This document shows positions 12,731 to 12,779 of a stretch of 12,779 nucleotides of DNA, piece after piece. The DNA is from Lachnospiraceae bacterium (GTDB lineage Bacteria; Bacillota; Clostridia; Lachnospirales; Lachnospiraceae). Under the pieces are notes generated by a model that was not told the DNA's origin, ran no database searches, and saw nothing but the letters and a program-made list of their open reading frames with translations. Position 1 is the stretch's first letter; each line of letters starts with the position of its first letter. Made by a program: the position numbers and the translations under genes. The stretch covers positions 1-12,779 of the forward strand of contig JAIECC010000119.1 of the NCBI GenBank assembly GCA_029068665.1, written 5' to 3'.

Positions 12731-12779
12731 TATTTTTCATTTTAAAATTCCAAATCCATACTTATTCTCACTATAACAT

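Overview
The window looks like chromosomal DNA of an anaerobic Clostridia member, most likely Lachnospiraceae. This is inferred from its AT-rich composition, strong GGAGG ribosome binding sites, the rpsF-ssb-rpsR cluster with a DUF951 gene upstream, a GSI-alpha type glutamine synthetase followed by an ANTAR regulator, and the LL-diaminopimelate aminotransferase route to DAP/lysine. I saw no tRNA, rRNA, CRISPR array, transposase or phage gene. Genes are packed tightly; all but one are on the minus strand, and no stretch over 300 bases lacks a gene.

Read in the minus-strand direction of transcription (right to left), the window starts with a DUF951 zinc-ribbon-like protein (12642-12442) and a flavodoxin with its own near-consensus promoter (12348-11884). 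The ribosomal/replication operon rpsF-ssb-rpsR follows (11762-10719) and ends in a strong terminator. A probable glnA promoter is built into that terminator. The next unit is glnA, an ANTAR-domain regulator with a degenerate receiver, dapF and dapL (10611-6572).

The most unusual part comes next: a MATE-family exporter, a free-standing acyl carrier protein, a protein resembling the BtrH N-terminal (cysteine-peptidase-like) acyltransferase family, and a 4'-phosphopantetheinyl transferase (6455-2951). Together they look like a minimal acyl-carrier pathway: the transferase arms the carrier, the BtrH-like protein moves a carrier-bound acyl group onto an acceptor, and the exporter removes the product. 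No adenylating or condensing enzyme is present, so the substrate is unknown. A 15-bp hairpin with a T-tract, overlapped by a possible 19-residue leader ORF, precedes the exporter and could attenuate the operon. The BtrH-like gene has an in-frame TAA followed by 21 further codon-like triplets that run up to the transferase gene.

The only plus-strand gene, a short-chain dehydrogenase (2264-2992), converges on the phosphopantetheinyl transferase. The two coding regions overlap by 42 bases, and the dehydrogenase's apparent terminator lies inside the transferase gene. The dehydrogenase diverges from a final minus-strand operon of three genes: a membrane-anchored LytR_C-domain protein, a degenerate WecG/TagA-like protein and a YitT-family membrane protein. 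The two divergent promoters share overlapping -35 elements.
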